Shown piece after piece: positions 18,707 through 31,510 of a DNA stretch of 64,000 nt. Where the stretch lies: NCBI RefSeq assembly GCF_030439915.1, contig NZ_JAQFJG010000001.1, forward strand, positions 1 to 64,000. Direction: 5' to 3'. The notes below the pieces were generated by a model. It ran no database searches and was not told where the DNA came from. It was given only the letters and a program-made list of their open reading frames with translations. The position numbers were made by a program, and so were the translations under genes. This DNA comes from Streptococcus sp. SPS1 (lineage in GTDB: Bacteria; Bacillota; Bacilli; Lactobacillales; Streptococcaceae). Within the stretch, counting starts at the first letter, position 1. The number at the start of each line of letters is the position of its first letter.

Positions 18707-20683
18707 TTATTCTTGAATATGACGGTCTAAGTTCTTCTGATAATCAGCATTTGATTTGGCTTTTTCATCAGCAAATTTCTTGCGGAAATCATCCATTTCT
18801 TTAGACGTTACAATCTTGTCTTGTAATTTTTGGTACTTGTAGCTGTTTTCACTTGTCTTATCACCTACCCAACCATCTGCACCGCTACCTGGAACTTTCT
18901 TCGTTATTAGCATTTGGGCACCATCTGAGTGTACAGGAATAACCAAGGCACTATCTGTTAACCAAGCTTGTGCTTTAGCATATTTAGAATAACGTTTTTG
19001 CAGATCTATTTTCTCACCACTAGCATCCGTAATTAACTCTTTAAACTTATCTAAACCAACAGCTTTGATTGCCGGATTATCTGTACCTGGTGCTACACCA
19101 AGTGCTCCTAGAAGAGTTGGACCAGATGTTGGATCAAATACATCTAAATAGGTTGATGGATCTGCATAATCCGGACTCCAACCACTATTTACATTGATAT
19201 CCCAATCAGTATTGTTAGTCGATGTTGCAAATACTGTCATATTTCCCAATTCATCATCAGAAACTTGTTGAATGTCAATCACTATATTTTCAGAGCCTAA
19301 GGCTTCCTCAATGGATTGTTTATAAGATTGGGCTTGACGAATAAAATCTGTCTGAGTAGAGGAAACTGGAAGGTCTAAATGAACGGGGAACTGTACTCCA
19401 TCGGCTTGAAGTGTTTTCTTAGCAACTTCAAATTTAGCTTTAGCCTTGTCTACATTATGAAGTGAATCCTGGGCATCATCAAGACTGACATCTTTCCATA
19501 CATCATCTAACTTATCCAGTTCTGCCTTAGCTACTTGCCCAAATGACTGCTCTCCAACTTGGACAAATGTTGGAGGGGTAAAACTTGTACGTAATTTACG
19601 AGGTGCCACTTCGTCCCCAAATACTTGAGATACTGCAGCCGTACGATCTGCAGCGAAAGACAAGGATTGACGGAAATCTTTATTCAACAAAGCCTTTTTA
19701 GTGGATGATTTTTCCGCATCACTTGTTTTAGCAGTATGGTTATAAGCTACACGATCGATATTAGTTGAGATATAGAAAGTTCCGCCTCTTTGTGGCCCAT
19801 ACACAATATTATCCTTGTATTTTTCTTTTAGACGTTCATAATTGGCAGAATTTTTAAAGAGAGGTGCCGCTGGATAATGTCCTTCATCAAAGCCACGTCC
19901 AAGAGAATCGGCATCCTGACCATCAAAGAAAGATAATTTAATATCATCAATAAAGACATTTTGCTTGTCCCAATAGTTTTGATTTTTGGTCATCTCAATA
20001 GAAGATTTAGATGTCAAGCCCTTGAGGAGATAGGCACCATTATAAAGAATGCTTGTTACATCAGTCGCCTTCCCAAAGTCATCTCCTTTAGAAGCCAAAA
20101 AGTCCTCGCTAATTGGGGCAAGAACGCCCATTGTTGTCTTGGAATTCCAAAAAGATTCTGGATGATTCAAAGTGTAAACAACCGTATAATCATCTATCGC
20201 TTTTACACCAACAGTAGAGAAATCTGTTGTTTTCCCATTGACATAATCGTCCAAACCTTGAACTGAGTCTTGAACCAGATAAAGAGCCTGTGATTTCTTA
20301 TCAGCTGCGTGCTTCAGACCAGTTACAAAGTCCTGAGCTTTGACTTCACCATATTCTTCGCCTTCATTAGTATACCATTTGACACCCTGACGGATTTTAT
20401 AGGTATAGGTCAAACCATCTTTTGAAACAGTCCAATCTTCTGCAACTGATGGAATTAGATTTCCATATTGATCATTTTCTAGTAAACCATCAATAACATT
20501 ACCTGTAATTTGTTTGGTGCTAGCAGTTCCAGAAACTGTATAATCCAGAGTCGTAGGATCTGTAGAGAAGACATAGGTATAGGTAACAGGTTTAGTAGCA
20601 TCTTTACCACCTGTTGAACACGCTGCTAGCATAGCCGTCGAGAGTATAGCTACACCAGCTGCTAGAAAAACTCGTTTTTTCAT
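18707..20683 (-). CDS. Orphan oligopeptide-binding lipoprotein of the AmiA/AliA/AliB family
   Basis: The ATG at 20683 has AAAGGAG eight bases upstream and gives 658 residues, the usual length for Ami/Ali proteins. A lipoprotein signal ends in the lipobox (LSTAMLAAC). The family 5 solute-binding sequence follows: SVAEDWTVSKDGLTYTYKIR, WYTNEGEEYGEVKAQDFVTG, LNKDFRQSLSFAADRTA and WSPDYADPSTYLDVF. These lipoproteins deliver peptides to a shared AmiCDEF permease. No permease or ATPase lies nearby. It resembles AliA, AliB and AmiA without being identical to any I remember. Perfect 19-bp direct repeats flank it, and it has its own promoter and terminator, so it looks like an inserted cassette. Confidence 0.9.
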   Translation of the reverse strand: MKKRVFLAAGVAILSTAMLAACSTGGKDATKPVTYTYVFSTDPTTLDYTVSGTASTKQITGNVIDGLLENDQYGNLIPSVAEDWTVSKDGLTYTYKIRQGVKWYTNEGEEYGEVKAQDFVTGLKHAADKKSQALYLVQDSVQGLDDYVNGKTTDFSTVGVKAIDDYTVVYTLNHPESFWNSKTTMGVLAPISEDFLASKGDDFGKATDVTSILYNGAYLLKGLTSKSSIEMTKNQNYWDKQNVFIDDIKLSFFDGQDADSLGRGFDEGHYPAAPLFKNSANYERLKEKYKDNIVYGPQRGGTFYISTNIDRVAYNHTAKTSDAEKSSTKKALLNKDFRQSLSFAADRTAAVSQVFGDEVAPRKLRTSFTPPTFVQVGEQSFGQVAKAELDKLDDVWKDVSLDDAQDSLHNVDKAKAKFEVAKKTLQADGVQFPVHLDLPVSSTQTDFIRQAQSYKQSIEEALGSENIVIDIQQVSDDELGNMTVFATSTNNTDWDINVNSGWSPDYADPSTYLDVFDPTSGPTLLGALGVAPGTDNPAIKAVGLDKFKELITDASGEKIDLQKRYSKYAKAQAWLTDSALVIPVHSDGAQMLITKKVPGSGADGWVGDKTSENSYKYQKLQDKIVTSKEMDDFRKKFADEKAKSNADYQKNLDRHIQE

Positions 20684-20715
20684 AGTAAGGACTCCTTTAA
20701 ACATTTTATGAGTTC

Positions 20716-20724
20716 ATTATAGCA
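20716..20724 (-). promoter_or_regulatory. Extended -10 promoter of the oligopeptide-binding gene
   Basis: TGCTATAAT on the minus strand with a possible TTACTT -35 sixteen bp upstream. Confidence 0.65.
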
Positions 20725-20791
20725 CTTTTAAGAAGAAAAGTAAGGAAAACAATCTCAATATTATTATGTTTTTCAAAAAACCAATCAATTA

Positions 20792-20810
20792 TTTTTTAAA
20801 GTGCTTACAT
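20792..20810 (+). repeat. 19-bp direct repeat, right copy
   Basis: Exact copy of 18645-18663, 2147 bp away, just upstream of the lactonase-gene promoter. Confidence 0.85.
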
Positions 20811-20842
20811 CTAATTGGATGTCTTTAATTGGCTTGTTTTTG

Positions 20843-20851
20843 TGATATAAT
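20843..20851 (+). promoter_or_regulatory. Extended -10 promoter of the lactonase-family gene
   Basis: TGATATAAT at 20843-20851, about 29 nt before the ATG, which has a GAGG upstream. Confidence 0.7.
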
Positions 20852-20880
20852 AGTCTTATCTTTATTATAGAGGTAGAGTT

Positions 20881-21894
20881 ATGAAAGAAACTGTTTATTT
20901 TGGAACTTATACACGTCGTACTTCCCAAGGGATTTACAAGGCTGACTTTGATACAGAAACTGGTCAGCTTTCAAATCTAGAACTTTTTGCAGCTGAGCCA
21001 AGTCCAACCTATCTTGCTTTTGACCAGCACCAACACCTATACACTGTTGGTAGTCAAGACGATAAGGGGGGCATTGCAGCCTATCAAACTGACGGGACTG
21101 TGTTAAATCATGTCGTTGAGGAGGGGGCTCCCCACTGTTATGTTGCCGTTGATGAAAAGCGTGATTTGGTTTACGCAGCCAACTATCACAAGGGACAGGT
21201 CCTTGTTTATAAACGTCAGGAGGATGGGAGTCTTCTACTTAGTGATATGGATCAACACAGTGGCCAAGGTCCACATAAAAATCAAGCTTTCCCCCATGTT
21301 CACTATACAGATTTAACACCTGACCACTATCTAGTGACCTGTGATTTGGGTACTGACCAAGTCGTCACTTATGACCTTGATCAAGAAGGGAAACTGTCTA
21401 AACTCTATACCTACAATAGTATTCCTGGAGCTGGTTCTCGTCATATCGTTTTCCATAACCACTATAAAATCGCTTATCTGATTTGTGAACTCAATAGTAC
21501 TATCGAAGTTTTAATCTACGATGGCGTTGGTGAATTTGAACGCATGCAAGTGATTTCAACTTTACCAGAAGCTTACGAAGGCTTTAATGGAACCGCTGCT
21601 ATTCGTCTCTCTAAAGACGGTAAATACCTCTACGCTTCTAACCGTGGCCATGATTCTATCGCAGTATATACCATCCTTGCGGACGGTAGCTTAGAGTTGC
21701 TAGAAATCGTTCCAACACATGGTAAGACTCCGCGAGATTTTGATTTGACACCCGACCAAAAATTTCTCATTGCTGTCCATCAAGACTCTGACAATGCCAC
21801 TGTCTTTAAACGTAATTGTGACAATGGTCGTCTAGCAGAACTCTCCAACGACTTCCATGTTCCCGAAGCAGTCTGCATCCGTTTTGCTCCTTAA
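20881..21894 (+). CDS. Lactonase family protein (YbhE/6-phosphogluconolactonase-type beta-propeller)
   Basis: 337 residues of repeated beta-propeller blades, each with a short Gly/Asp-rich turn: YFGTYTRRTSQGIYKADFD, LVYAANYHKGQVLVYK, HYLVTCDLGTDQVVTYDLD, YLYASNRGHDSIAVYTI and HGKTPRDFDLTPDQKFLIA. This is the lactonase (PF10282) family, which includes cytosolic 6-phosphogluconolactonase of the pentose phosphate pathway. Streptococci usually lack other oxidative-branch enzymes, so the lactone it opens may be different. It is a single-gene unit facing the atp operon. Confidence 0.85.
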   Translation: MKETVYFGTYTRRTSQGIYKADFDTETGQLSNLELFAAEPSPTYLAFDQHQHLYTVGSQDDKGGIAAYQTDGTVLNHVVEEGAPHCYVAVDEKRDLVYAANYHKGQVLVYKRQEDGSLLLSDMDQHSGQGPHKNQAFPHVHYTDLTPDHYLVTCDLGTDQVVTYDLDQEGKLSKLYTYNSIPGAGSRHIVFHNHYKIAYLICELNSTIEVLIYDGVGEFERMQVISTLPEAYEGFNGTAAIRLSKDGKYLYASNRGHDSIAVYTILADGSLELLEIVPTHGKTPRDFDLTPDQKFLIAVHQDSDNATVFKRNCDNGRLAELSNDFHVPEAVCIRFAP

Positions 21895-21903
21895 GAAAAC
21901 ATA

Positions 21904-21938
21904 AAAAATGAACTTGGAATTTTCAAGTTCATTTTTTT
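21904..21938. terminator. Bidirectional terminator between the lactonase gene and atpC
   Basis: TGAACTTG / CAAGTTCA stem with a 7-nt loop, flanked by A-run and T-run so that it serves both strands. Confidence 0.9.
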
Positions 21939-21939
21939 C

Positions 21940-22359
21940 TTATAGTCTATTTCCGACATTAATACGGTTAATGGCACGTTGCAGTGCAATCTTCGCACGA
22001 CGTTCTTGGTCAATCAAGTGTTTGTCTTGTGCTTCTTCAATTGCACGTTCTGCACGAAGTTTGGCACGTTCTGCACGACTGATATCGATATCACGAGCAC
22101 GTTCTGCAGAGTCAGCGACGATTGTGATCATATCATTGGCAATTTCAATAACGCCACCATTTACTGCAATCCAGTTCACGTGATCTTCATCATCAATACG
22201 TTTTACCTTTACTTCATCAACTGCTAAAACCGCAATCATATTTTCATGTCGTGGCAAGATCCCCATCTCACCATCCAGAGTTCGAACCGATACATAGCTG
22301 GCATGGTGATCATAGACGAGACCATCTGGTGTCACGATCTGGACAGTTAACTGAGCCAT
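21940..22359 (-). CDS. atpC: ATP synthase F1 epsilon subunit
   Basis: 139 residues: an N-terminal beta-sandwich ([36 protein letters not shown]) and a C-terminal helical hairpin rich in Arg/Ala/Glu ([20 protein letters not shown]). The subunit sits on the central stalk and can inhibit ATP hydrolysis. It is the last gene of the eight-gene atp operon, 10 bases after atpD. Confidence 0.96.
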   Translation of the reverse strand: MAQLTVQIVTPDGLVYDHHASYVSVRTLDGEMGILPRHENMIAVLAVDEVKVKRIDDEDHVNWIAVNGGVIEIANDMITIVADSAERARDIDISRAERAKLRAERAIEEAQDKHLIDQERRAKIALQRAINRINVGNRL

Positions 22360-22369
22360 AGATCACCTC

Positions 22370-23785
<1,416 letters not shown>

Positions 23786-23861
23786 CTATTCTATATAAGA
23801 TACTGTCGGTTCCTAGTTCAACTAGGTCCTAAGTTCATTTTCATACGAGCTGGACTAGAGC

Positions 23862-24740
23862 CTATTCTAAGGCACTAGCTCCTGCTACGATTTCTGTAAT
23901 TTCTTGTGTAATCGCCGCCTGTCTGGCACGGTTATACTGAATTGTCAAATCATTGATGACTTTCTTAGCATTATCAGTCGCTGTTTGCATGGCTGTCATA
24001 CCAGCAGCATTTTCAGCTGTCTTGGCATCGATAATAGCCCCATATATCATACTTTCAGCAAACTGTGGCAACAACTGCTCCAAAATTTCTTCTCGGCTGG
24101 TTTCCAATTCAAAAGTTAAGCTGTAGTCTTCATCCGCTTCATTTGGATCCAAGTCAACAATCGGAAGCATTTGTTCCACACGCATTTGACTGGTTAGCGT
24201 GTTGACATGGTGGTTATAGCAGACATAGAGTTCATCAAAGAGTTCATTTTGGTACATTTCAACAGTTTTTGAAATAATCTTACGAACTTGATCAAAGCTA
24301 GGCTGATCCGCCAAGCCACGTAATTCATAAAGTGGTTGAATACCACGAGCCTTAAAGAAATCAGCTCCCATTCCACCGATACAGATCATTTCAAAACCTG
24401 TACCGTCTGGATGGTATTCTTCTTTCAACTCCATAACAGCTTTCAGAATAGAGGAATTATAACCTCCAACTAAACCGCGGTCTGAAGTAATGACGATATA
24501 GCCTGTCTTCTTCACGGGACGGCTAATCAACATCGGATTAGTTGAACCACCAGCTCCATTACCATGAAGGATATCTGTCAAGAGCTTGCGAACCTTCTGA
24601 GCGTAAACTTGGAAGTTGCGAGCTGCTTCTTCAGAGCGACCAAGCTTAGCAGCCGATACCATTTGCATGGCATTAGTGATTTGACTCGTATTTTTTGTTG
24701 AGGCGATTTTTGTTTTAATATCATTTAGAGATACTGCCAT
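23862..24740 (-). CDS. atpG: ATP synthase F1 gamma subunit
   Basis: 292 residues: the long N-terminal helix ([20 protein letters not shown]), central Rossmann-like domain with [19 protein letters not shown], and the C-terminal helix ending [20 protein letters not shown], which together form the rotating shaft. Normal length for Gram-positive gamma. It starts 15 bases after the atpA stop. Confidence 0.97.
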   Translation of the reverse strand: MAVSLNDIKTKIASTKNTSQITNAMQMVSAAKLGRSEEAARNFQVYAQKVRKLLTDILHGNGAGGSTNPMLISRPVKKTGYIVITSDRGLVGGYNSSILKAVMELKEEYHPDGTGFEMICIGGMGADFFKARGIQPLYELRGLADQPSFDQVRKIISKTVEMYQNELFDELYVCYNHHVNTLTSQMRVEQMLPIVDLDPNEADEDYSLTFELETSREEILEQLLPQFAESMIYGAIIDAKTAENAAGMTAMQTATDNAKKVINDLTIQYNRARQAAITQEITEIVAGASALE

Positions 24741-24755
24741 CTGACACCTCTATTC

Positions 24756-26811
<2,056 letters not shown>

Positions 26812-26812
<1 letters not shown>

Positions 26813-27306
26813 TAAGCTTCTCCTAGCTGATCGATATACTGATCAATGAGTTCTTTATGGGCATGACCATCAAGGTTTTGTGAGATGATTTTACCAGCCA
26901 AGCTGATTGTCAAATCTGCTACCTCACCCTTAACGCTTTGTAAAGCTTCAGCTTTGTTTTGAGCAATTTCTTGGTTTGCTTTTTCTTTTAAGCGTCCTGC
27001 TTCTAGTTTAGCATCTGCTAAAATACTAGCCTTACTTTTCTCAGCTGTTTCTTTCGCATTCTCAATGATTGTCTTAGCTTCTTTACGGCTACCAGCCAAT
27101 TCATCTTCGCGTTTTTGAGCTAATACTTCCGCTTTTTGACGTGCTTCTTCAGCTCTGTCAATATCTGAAGCAATTTTTTCAGCTCTTTCTTCGAAAATGC
27201 CTGTAATATTAGACCATGCAAATTTTTTAATCAAGACTAGCAAAAGGATAAAAGAGCCAGCGATTAAAATAAAATTACCAATTAATTCACCTACTGTTAC
27301 GTGCAT
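26812..27306 (-). CDS. atpF: ATP synthase Fo b subunit
   Basis: 164 residues: one N-terminal membrane helix ([20 protein letters not shown]) followed by a long charged helix ([20 protein letters not shown] and onward) that forms the peripheral stalk as a dimer. It lies 13 bases after atpB and overlaps atpH by one base. Confidence 0.96.
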
Positions 27307-27319
27307 CAGTTACTCCTTT

Positions 27320-28033
27320 CTACTCTTCATCATTAATTTTATTTCCTAGGTACATAGAGGATAATAGTGTAAAGACATAGGCCTGTACACAAGAAATGAA
27401 CACGGAAAATGCAGTCCAAACTAAGTTTGTCCCAAATGCGATTGGATACCAAAAAATAGCCTGATGTGAAAGTAAGAGAAGCAAACTTGTCATTACTTCA
27501 CCTGCAAAGATATTCCCAAAAATCCGCAAAGCAAGAGAAAGGAAATTCGTGACTTCTTCAAGTAGATTCATCGGTGTCATAAACGCAGGAGTCACAAAAC
27601 CTTTTAGGTATTGTTTAATCCCACGACGACGAATCCCCTCAATGTGCGCCATCACAATAATACAGAAAGACAAGACAAGGTCAAATGAAAGATTTGCAGT
27701 TGGCGATGTCCAAAGGTTTGTTCCATCTGTTGTTTGAAGTTTAGCCATCAAACCAAGATTATTGGCGATGACCATAAAAAGAAATAAGCATAAGTAAAAG
27801 AGTGAGTAATCTTTCATGTAGTGGGAACCAAGGTTAGGTTCTGTAAATCCAATCACAAAATCATAGAGATACTCTAGTACATTTTGTTTACCTTTGGGTT
27901 TCAAGGCCATATTACGACTTGCCCAATAGATAAATGCAAAAATCAGAAACACAGACAGCAAAGTCAAGGCTGTCAAAGTTAAATCAAAGGTAACAGGACC
28001 AATATTGATGGTTGGATTGATACTTTCTTCCAT
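27320..28033 (-). CDS. atpB: ATP synthase Fo a subunit
   Basis: 237 residues with about six membrane helices. The essential arginine is in [17 protein letters not shown], and the last helix ends in [16 protein letters not shown]. It forms the proton half-channels against the c-ring. It starts 32 bases after atpE, in the usual streptococcal order c-a-b-delta-alpha-gamma-beta-epsilon. Confidence 0.97.
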   Translation of the reverse strand: MEESINPTINIGPVTFDLTLTALTLLSVFLIFAFIYWASRNMALKPKGKQNVLEYLYDFVIGFTEPNLGSHYMKDYSLFYLCLFLFMVIANNLGLMAKLQTTDGTNLWTSPTANLSFDLVLSFCIIVMAHIEGIRRRGIKQYLKGFVTPAFMTPMNLLEEVTNFLSLALRIFGNIFAGEVMTSLLLLLSHQAIFWYPIAFGTNLVWTAFSVFISCVQAYVFTLLSSMYLGNKINDEE

Positions 28034-28065
28034 CTAACATTCTCCCTTCTCCAATTTATATTTCG

Positions 28066-28266
28066 TTATTTAATAATAAATGAGAAGACAAGAGTTACGA
28101 AGAAAGTTCCTTCAATAAAGGCAACCCCTAAAAACATCAAGCTACGAAACTCAGCGATAATATCTGGTTGGCGAGCTACTGATTTCAACAAACCATTCAT
28201 CAATAACCCTTCACCAAGAGATACACCCATACAGGCAAGACATAGACCAAAAAATGTTAAATTCAT
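28066..28266 (-). CDS. atpE: ATP synthase Fo c subunit
   Basis: 66 residues, two membrane helices joined by the polar loop KSVARQPD. The proton-carrying acid is Glu52 in VAFIEGTFF. Residues known to change in optochin-resistant S. pneumoniae (Gly20, Met23, Val48, Ala49) all carry the sensitive form here. Elsewhere the sequence (for example [24 protein letters not shown]) differs from the pneumococcal protein as I remember it. It is the promoter-proximal gene of the atp operon. Confidence 0.97.
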   Translation of the reverse strand: MNLTFFGLCLACMGVSLGEGLLMNGLLKSVARQPDIIAEFRSLMFLGVAFIEGTFFVTLVFSFIIK

Positions 28267-28301
28267 GATGAATTCTCCTTTTAATTAAAATTTACTTACT
28301 T

Positions 28302-28330
28302 AGTTTAGTCCTAAAAATTGGATTTGTCAA
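28302..28330 (-). promoter_or_regulatory. Promoter of the atp operon
   Basis: Perfect -35 TTGACA (28330-28325), 17 bp, -10 TAAACT (28307-28302), 35 nt upstream of atpE. About 14 bp further upstream, TTGAAAGCGTTTAAT (28344-28358) resembles a CcpA cre site with two mismatches; this is only a candidate. Confidence 0.8.
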
Positions 28331-28463
28331 CTTTTTACCAACATTGAAAGCGTTTAATGGAAATTATTTACAATTTTACTATTTTTGAGCTTATTATATA
28401 GAAAAAATTGGAAAAAACTTGTAATAAATCCGACCATTATCTAGGTCTTTCTGAAAAATATTG

Positions 28464-28488
28464 AAAAAATCCGAGATGAAATCTCGGA
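28464..28488 (-). terminator. Terminator of the U32 gene
   Basis: TCCGAGAT / ATCTCGGA with a 3-nt loop, followed by TTTTTT on the minus strand. The remainder of the 313-bp gap to atpE is AT-rich with only the atp promoter recognisable. Confidence 0.85.
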
Positions 28489-28579
28489 CGAAATTGATAT
28501 ATTTTCTTTAACTTCTTTTCTTTTAGTGAGCAAGATTAAAGGGGAAACAACTAGAAATCTTTCATATCCTGCTTGCTTA

Positions 28580-29866
28580 TTAAGCACGAACTGTGACGCT
28601 GGTTCCATCTTCTTTGTAGAGATTGATGAGTCCTTCTTTTAATGCTCGAACCATATCTCCAGCTTGAACGGGTTGTGGGACTTTGATTGTCAAGAGTTCC
28701 ATTGGATTTGGAGCACGGTCGATTTTATTGCCTTTGGCATCGTGTAAATCTTCGATATAAGTTTCAAAATGACGGAAACCTGGACCATAAAACTCAACTT
28801 GGTCGCCTTCGTTAATCACGTTCCGTTGACGAATAGTTGCTGTTTGTGTCGCATCATCATAAGAAACCACTTCTGCGACAAACTTGTACTCAGGAATTTT
28901 ACGACGAGCACCGAACAACTGCTCATTTTCAGATGGTGTACCGTAGTAGAAACCTGTTGCTAATTCACGTTGGGCAACCTTCCACATCTCGTCCACCAAG
29001 TCTTGTTTGATAGCTTCAAACTTTTCAGGACTTTCAAGATAGGCATCCACAGCCGCCTTGTAGCAGTTGGTTACTGTTGATACGTAGTGAATAGACTTCA
29101 TACGTCCTTCGATTTTTAGACTGTCCACACCATTTTCAATCATATCTGGGATATGGTCAATCATAGACATGTCAACGGCTGACATTGAAAATTCTTCTGG
29201 AATTTCACCTTTCAAGCTCTTGCGTTCTTGACCAAATGGCATATCGTAAAGGTCGTATTTCCAACGGCAAGATTGAGAGCAACCACCACGGTTAGCATCA
29301 CGCATACTCATGTGGTTTGAAAGAGTACAACGACCAGAGTAAGAAATACACATGGCTCCATGGACAAAGGCTTCAATCTCAACATCTGTACGTTTGCGGA
29401 TTTCAGCTAATTCTTCCATTGAGACCTCACGCGCCAAAACGACACGAGTCAAGCCTAGCTCTTTCCAGAACTCAAGGGTTTCATAGTTAGTAGCACTTGC
29501 TTGAGTGGAAAGATGGATTTCAAGACCTGGTGCTTCTGTTGCTGCAATCATAATCAAGGCTGGATCAGACACGATAACTGCCGCAATCCCGATATCACGT
29601 AGTTTACGGAACCACTCACCAGCACCAGCTTCATTTCCTTCGTGCATAACCATATTGGCAGCTACATAGACCTTTGCACCGTACTTAGCCGCAAACTGGA
29701 CACCTTCTTCCATCTGTTCAAAGGTAAAGTTACCTGCACGGCTACGAAGACCATAGGCCTGACCACCGATAAAGACAGCATCTGCTCCATACTGAACAGC
29801 CACTTTGAGCTTTTCTAAAGTCCCTGCAGGCGATAAAACCTCAGGACGTTTTAATGTTTTTGTCAT
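28580..29866 (-). CDS. trhP: U32 family protein, tRNA uridine-34 hydroxylation (TrhP-type)
   Basis: The ATG at 29866 has GGAGAAATC directly upstream and gives 428 residues. The sequence shows RPEVLSPAGTLEKLKVAVQY, GADAVFIGG, HLSTQASATN, FVHGAMCISYSGRC and NRGGCSQSCRWKY, whose cysteines bind the iron-sulfur cluster of U32 proteins. Family members TrhP/RlhA in other bacteria perform prephenate-dependent hydroxylation of tRNA U34 or rRNA; the old label 'U32 peptidase' is misleading. The assignment to the tRNA branch is inference from length and C-terminal domain. An IS element and an R-M system lie just upstream. Confidence 0.85.
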   Translation of the reverse strand: MTKTLKRPEVLSPAGTLEKLKVAVQYGADAVFIGGQAYGLRSRAGNFTFEQMEEGVQFAAKYGAKVYVAANMVMHEGNEAGAGEWFRKLRDIGIAAVIVSDPALIMIAATEAPGLEIHLSTQASATNYETLEFWKELGLTRVVLAREVSMEELAEIRKRTDVEIEAFVHGAMCISYSGRCTLSNHMSMRDANRGGCSQSCRWKYDLYDMPFGQERKSLKGEIPEEFSMSAVDMSMIDHIPDMIENGVDSLKIEGRMKSIHYVSTVTNCYKAAVDAYLESPEKFEAIKQDLVDEMWKVAQRELATGFYYGTPSENEQLFGARRKIPEYKFVAEVVSYDDATQTATIRQRNVINEGDQVEFYGPGFRHFETYIEDLHDAKGNKIDRAPNPMELLTIKVPQPVQAGDMVRALKEGLINLYKEDGTSVTVRA

Positions 29867-29911
29867 GATTTCTCCTATTTGCAATATAAAAGTTTGACGT
29901 TTTTCCTTCTC

Positions 29912-29940
29912 ATTTTATAGTAAATAAAGGATAAAATCAA
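29912..29940 (-). promoter_or_regulatory. Promoter of the U32 gene
   Basis: TTGATT (29940-29935), 17 bp, TAAAAT (29917-29912). It lies outside the IS region, so the insertion did not break this promoter. Confidence 0.65.
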
Positions 29941-30040
29941 GCCTAGACAAATTGTTTTAACAATTCTAATCTTTTAGGTAACTTCTCAAAGTAACTTCCA
30001 CTTGCCTGACCAAAGTGGAAATTAGTCTAAAACGGATTTT

Positions 30041-31307
30041 TATGGTGGAATTAAGTATGAGACGTTTGAGTTAGAAATGAGGCTCACTATGATGACAAAA
30101 CATAAACAACTTACCCTTTCAGACCGTAATGATATCCAACTAGGCTTAGAACGCGGTGAAACCTTCAAGGCTATCGGGCACCTTATTCTAAAAGACCCAA
30201 CTACTGTTTCCAAAGAAGTCAAACGAAACAGACAAGTCCGAGAGTCTACATGCCATAACCTTCCTTGCCCTCTACTCGACAAAGCTCCCTTTGTCTGTAA
30301 CGGCTGCCCTAAAAGAAGACAAAACTGTGGCTATAAGAAGATTTTATACCTCGCTAAACAAGCTCAAAAACAGTACGAACAAACTCTTGTTGAAGCTCGT
30401 GAAGGAACTCCCCTTAATTCTCAGACTTTCTGGGACATGGATAAAATCATTTCTGATGGGGTTAAAAAGGGACAACATATCTATCATATCCTCAAAACTC
30501 ACAACCTTGATGTCAGCTCCTCAACCGTCTATCGACATATCCGAAAAGGATACCTATCTATCGCTCCTATTGACCTAGCCAGAGTCGTTAAATTCAAAGA
30601 AAGACGGAAAAGTAAGCTACCTTCCATCCCTAAAGAAGCTAAAAAAGGCCGTTCCTATGAGGATTTCCTAAATTATTTGGCTCTTAAGCAACTGAACTCT
30701 TGGCTGGAAATGGATACAGTTATGGGCAGAATGGGAGGTAAAGTCCTACTCACCTTCAATCTATCTTTCTGTAACTTTATCTTCGCTAGACTTCTGGATA
30801 ATAAAACTGCCCTTGAGGTTACCAAACACCTCTATGACATCAAGAACACTCTTCACCAAGCGGACAAAGATTTCTTCCAACTCTTCCCTGTCATCTTGAC
30901 AGATAATGGTGGAGAGTTTGCCAGGGTCGATGATATCGAAATGGATGTGCGAGGAGAGAGTAAACTCTTCTTTTGTGACCCTAATCGCTCTGACCAGAAA
31001 GGAAGAATTGAGAAAAATCACACGCTGATTCGCGACATTCTACCTAAGGGAACTTCTTTTGACAATTTAACTCAAGAGGATATCAATCTCGTCTGTTCGC
31101 ATGTCAACAGCGTCAAACGTGCTGCTTTGAATGGAAAGTCAGCCTATGAACTATTTGACTTTACTTACGGAGAAGAAATTCCTAAGCTTCTCGGCATTTC
31201 TAAAATACCTGCAGAAGACGTCTGTCAGTCGTCTAAATTACTCCAACATAAGTTCTAAAAACTAACCAAAACCCCCATTCAAACGTCTCACACTAACTTC
31301 CACCATA
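30041..31307 (+). mobile_element. IS30-family insertion sequence
   Basis: About 1.27 kb holding one full transposase gene. The left end begins TATGGTGGAATTAAGTATGA and continues GACGTTTGA (to 30069); the right end (31279-31307), read in reverse, matches with three mismatches in 28. No clear short target duplication is visible directly at the ends. The element appears complete and potentially active. Confidence 0.85.
30077..31258 (+). CDS. IS30-family transposase
   Basis: 393 residues. An N-terminal helix-turn-helix (LTLSDRNDIQLGLERGETFK, then DPTTVSKEVKRNR) with a cysteine cluster (CPLLDKAPFVCNGCPKRRQNC), then a DDE integrase core: first Asp in WLEMDTVMG, second in ILTDNGGEF, Glu in KGRIEKNH. 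All catalytic residues are present and the frame is intact. Candidate starts are ATG 30077, 30089 and 30092; GAGG before 30089 favours the later ones. It moves the surrounding IS. Confidence 0.93.
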   Translation: MRLTMMTKHKQLTLSDRNDIQLGLERGETFKAIGHLILKDPTTVSKEVKRNRQVRESTCHNLPCPLLDKAPFVCNGCPKRRQNCGYKKILYLAKQAQKQYEQTLVEAREGTPLNSQTFWDMDKIISDGVKKGQHIYHILKTHNLDVSSSTVYRHIRKGYLSIAPIDLARVVKFKERRKSKLPSIPKEAKKGRSYEDFLNYLALKQLNSWLEMDTVMGRMGGKVLLTFNLSFCNFIFARLLDNKTALEVTKHLYDIKNTLHQADKDFFQLFPVILTDNGGEFARVDDIEMDVRGESKLFFCDPNRSDQKGRIEKNHTLIRDILPKGTSFDNLTQEDINLVCSHVNSVKRAALNGKSAYELFDFTYGEEIPKLLGISKIPAEDVCQSSKLLQHKF

Positions 31308-31510
31308 GCGGAACTTAATCTGAAACGCTTTCAGATGAGGGGATTTTGTGCGCTCTTTTTTTCGATTCCTTTTGGCTACAAAAGCGATGAAATCAAGCAT
31401 GATTAAAACCAGTGGAACTTACCCTGACACGGATTTCCACTGGTTTTTACGATTTTTATCAGACTAACTTCCACTTGGATTAGCGGTGGAACTTAGTTTG
31501 GGAATTTAGC
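31308..31510. mobile_element. Degenerate IS30-type end sequences
   Basis: No gene is present. Several partial copies of the IS terminal motif occur: GCGGAACTTAATCTGAAACG (31308 onward), AGTGGAACTTACCCTGACACGG (about 31410), ACTAACTTCCACTTGG (31464 onward, reverse) and CGGTGGAACTTAGTTTGGG (about 31485). A similar inverted pair lies left of the IS at about 29990-30036. These look like remnants of related elements into which the intact IS inserted. Confidence 0.55.
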
